A DNA stretch of 64,000 nt from Candidatus Aminicenantota bacterium (GTDB taxonomy: Bacteria; Acidobacteriota; Aminicenantia; UBA2199). The notes beneath the pieces are model-generated. The model was not told where the DNA came from. It saw only the letters and a list, made by a program, of their open reading frames with translations, and ran no database searches. The translations under genes and the position numbers were made by a program. The stretch is taken from contig JAPKZK010000121.1 of NCBI GenBank assembly GCA_026393835.1, positions 1-64,000 of the forward strand. Direction: 5' to 3'. Positions 62,848 through 64,000 of this stretch are shown here, piece by piece (positions within the stretch are counted from its first letter, which is position 1; the number at the start of each line of letters is the position of its first letter).

Positions 62848-63057
62848 TTATATTTCAACTAAGTACTTACTTCCATCAGCTTTCAATAAGTAAGCTTCAA
62901 TATTTAAATAATCTTCAATAAGAAGATCATCTGGCAATTGAAAAACTGTTCTTACAAGTTCTTTAACCTCCCTGGATGGAAAAATAAGGGGACAGTCGAA
63001 TTTTTTTCCTCCAATTTTGGGCAGCAAGCAAGCAGGGAATAAATCAACTGATTCCAC
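62848..63057 (-). pseudogene. Possible 3' gene remnant fused to a GGGGACAGTC tag
   Basis: The last ~42 codons (REVKELVRTVFQLPDDLLIE, AYLLKADGSKYLVEI) look like real protein. The first part is a translation of the GGGGACAGTCGAATTTTTT tag at 62987-63006. It is probably the end of a lost gene joined to a repeat. Confidence 0.35.
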
Positions 63058-63444
63058 ACATGCATGAACAATACAAAAAGTGGATCAGTTTAACTGAGCA
63101 TACGTGGGTCAATTTGTCTGAGCGCTATAGGGCCAGCCGAGAAAAATTCTATTTCGCTGGAATATCGTGGTGAAAAACGAGTCAAATTCAAAAATAGGCT
63201 CAGGATTACCCGACTCTTTGAGCGCGTTTTTTATTCAGCTGATGCCCGTCTACTGATAGGAAAATCTCTTTTTACTCATTCGGAAATTATAGGCAGCTTC
63301 AAAAAAAAGTCAATGCGAAAGTGATTTTTATAGTGGCCCCTCAAAAAAGCGCGATTTCGCTCAGATATGTATGAAGAGGATTTTTTCCTGTCCATTTCTT
63401 TCATTCAGGCGATTTACCATGGTTTGGAAATTAGTAAGTAAGGT
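63058..63444. other. Non-coding stretch
   Basis: No gene, RNA or clear repeat was seen between the remnant and the C-terminal zinc-motif gene. Confidence 0.5.
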
Positions 63445-63972
63445 TTAACGATGCTCGTAGCAGTACCCACTAGGATCTGTTGTTTTATTTTTACACCTTT
63501 TACCTTTCTTTGTGTAACCATGGCACTGGACAGCAACCGCATTGCTTTTATAAGAATGGCTTGTTTTCATGTTTGAATTCTGTGCGCCATTATAAAAAGA
63601 GCTTGTTTTTGTATTTGAATTCTGGGTGCCCCATCTCTCCACATTTTTATTATCTGGCAATTCAGGCAATATTGAAAGTATCTTTATTGTAATCGCAGGT
63701 TGTTTATCGAATTTCTCGTGCAAAAAGGTAAAAGATAGCCCATTTGAGTATATAATTTCATAGTTATCTCCACCTAGAACAGGTTCCTTGGATTTTAATC
63801 CAATTGGCTCCCCCAAATTCATAAATAAGAAATAAAGGGCCTTTACCCCGGTTTTCAAATCAAACAAGTCTTTGGTTTTTCCTTTGAGATATTTGAAATC
63901 TTGCGTTACAATAATGGATTTGACTGTATCTTTATCGGTGATTATTTCAAGCCCGGGTTCAATTGTTAACAT
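63445..63972 (-). CDS. Hypothetical protein with C-terminal Cys/His motif (DUF5763-like)
   Basis: A 175-aa protein. The first ~110 residues form a beta-rich domain. A low-complexity linker with repeated QNSNTKTSS/QNSNMKTSH follows, then CHGYTKKGKRCKNKTTDPSG and CYEHR, a C-x9-C-x9-C-x2-H-type motif seen in small metal-binding domains such as DUF5763. The function is unknown. The start is 28 bases from the window end. Confidence 0.65.
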   Translation of the reverse strand: MLTIEPGLEIITDKDTVKSIIVTQDFKYLKGKTKDLFDLKTGVKALYFLFMNLGEPIGLKSKEPVLGGDNYEIIYSNGLSFTFLHEKFDKQPAITIKILSILPELPDNKNVERWGTQNSNTKTSSFYNGAQNSNMKTSHSYKSNAVAVQCHGYTKKGKRCKNKTTDPSGYCYEHR

Positions 63973-64000
63973 ATGGCTGGAATATTTTATGCTAAAGTCG

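Overview
The window looks like an ordinary bacterial chromosome with patches of accessory DNA. Two secreted proteins of the VWFA-related type typical of Acidobacteriota and their relatives (2316-3950 and 45618-46811) suggest a member of that broad group, possibly Candidatus Aminicenantes. This is an inference from gene families, not a phylogenetic placement. No rRNA, tRNA or CRISPR array was seen.

Layout. 0.4-2 kb: an XRE regulator coupled to an unknown gene, then a 21-bp repeat array. 2.3-9.7 kb: secreted VWFA-type protein, SDR protein, barrel-like protein, DUF1015, CorA, macro domain and PurB. 9.8-14.3 kb: two ATPases flanking an intact radical SAM/SPASM protein. 14.4-19.9 kb: one operon behind a strong promoter and a structured leader (PLP enzyme, DUF1611/DgcN-like P-loop protein, PP-loop ATP enzyme resembling MurL/QueC, and an enolase-superfamily dipeptide epimerase). 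This set points to glutamate or glutamyl-peptide stereochemistry. 19.9-25.4 kb: RNase D, AMIN-amidase, HtrA, a DapF homologue with both catalytic cysteines changed to serine, and a secreted LecA-like lectin-fold protein. 25.7-29 kb: thioredoxin 2, an HU-like protein, a 22-bp array and a second ATPase-nuclease. 29-31 kb: debris and small toxin/antitoxin-type genes. 31.2-38.4 kb: cytidine deaminase, pyrimidine phosphorylase, a sugar-phosphate-type MFS carrier, a P-loop protein, transketolase and a fused MsrB-MsrA.

38.5-40.8 kb holds a MITE-like palindrome followed directly by a 2.1-kb ISAs1-type insertion sequence. The IS has 15-bp ends, a 10-bp target duplication and a DUF4338-transposase fusion that needs a -1 frameshift. 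40.9-44.6 kb holds a YcaQ-like gene, then a strange RiPP-like region. It has a broken radical SAM/SPASM gene, a composite ORF (leader-binding-like N-terminus, two SPASM-like cysteine clusters and an S26 signal-peptidase-like domain) and, behind a perfect Shine-Dalgarno, an unlisted 38-residue peptide with an acidic leader and a Cys/Trp/Pro core.

44.9-58.7 kb: a Cys/His-rich unknown, VWA and TPR secreted proteins, an accBCDA operon, a complete fructose-type PTS (IIC, IIB and HPr-EI-IIA fusion) and two membrane glycosyltransferases. 58.7-64 kb: a third (21-bp) array, a coupled nucleotidyltransferase-like gene pair and several unknown genes.

The most unusual non-coding signal is that the three longest divergent intergenic regions (1.5-2.3, 26.7-27.4 and 58.7-59.8 kb) each carry an array of 12-15 degenerate direct repeats with a 21- or 22-bp period. 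The unit sequence is unrelated from array to array. Dispersed hairpins (GGGGCAGAC type), GGGGACAGTC tags and GATGAAT heptamer runs fill the other spacers.
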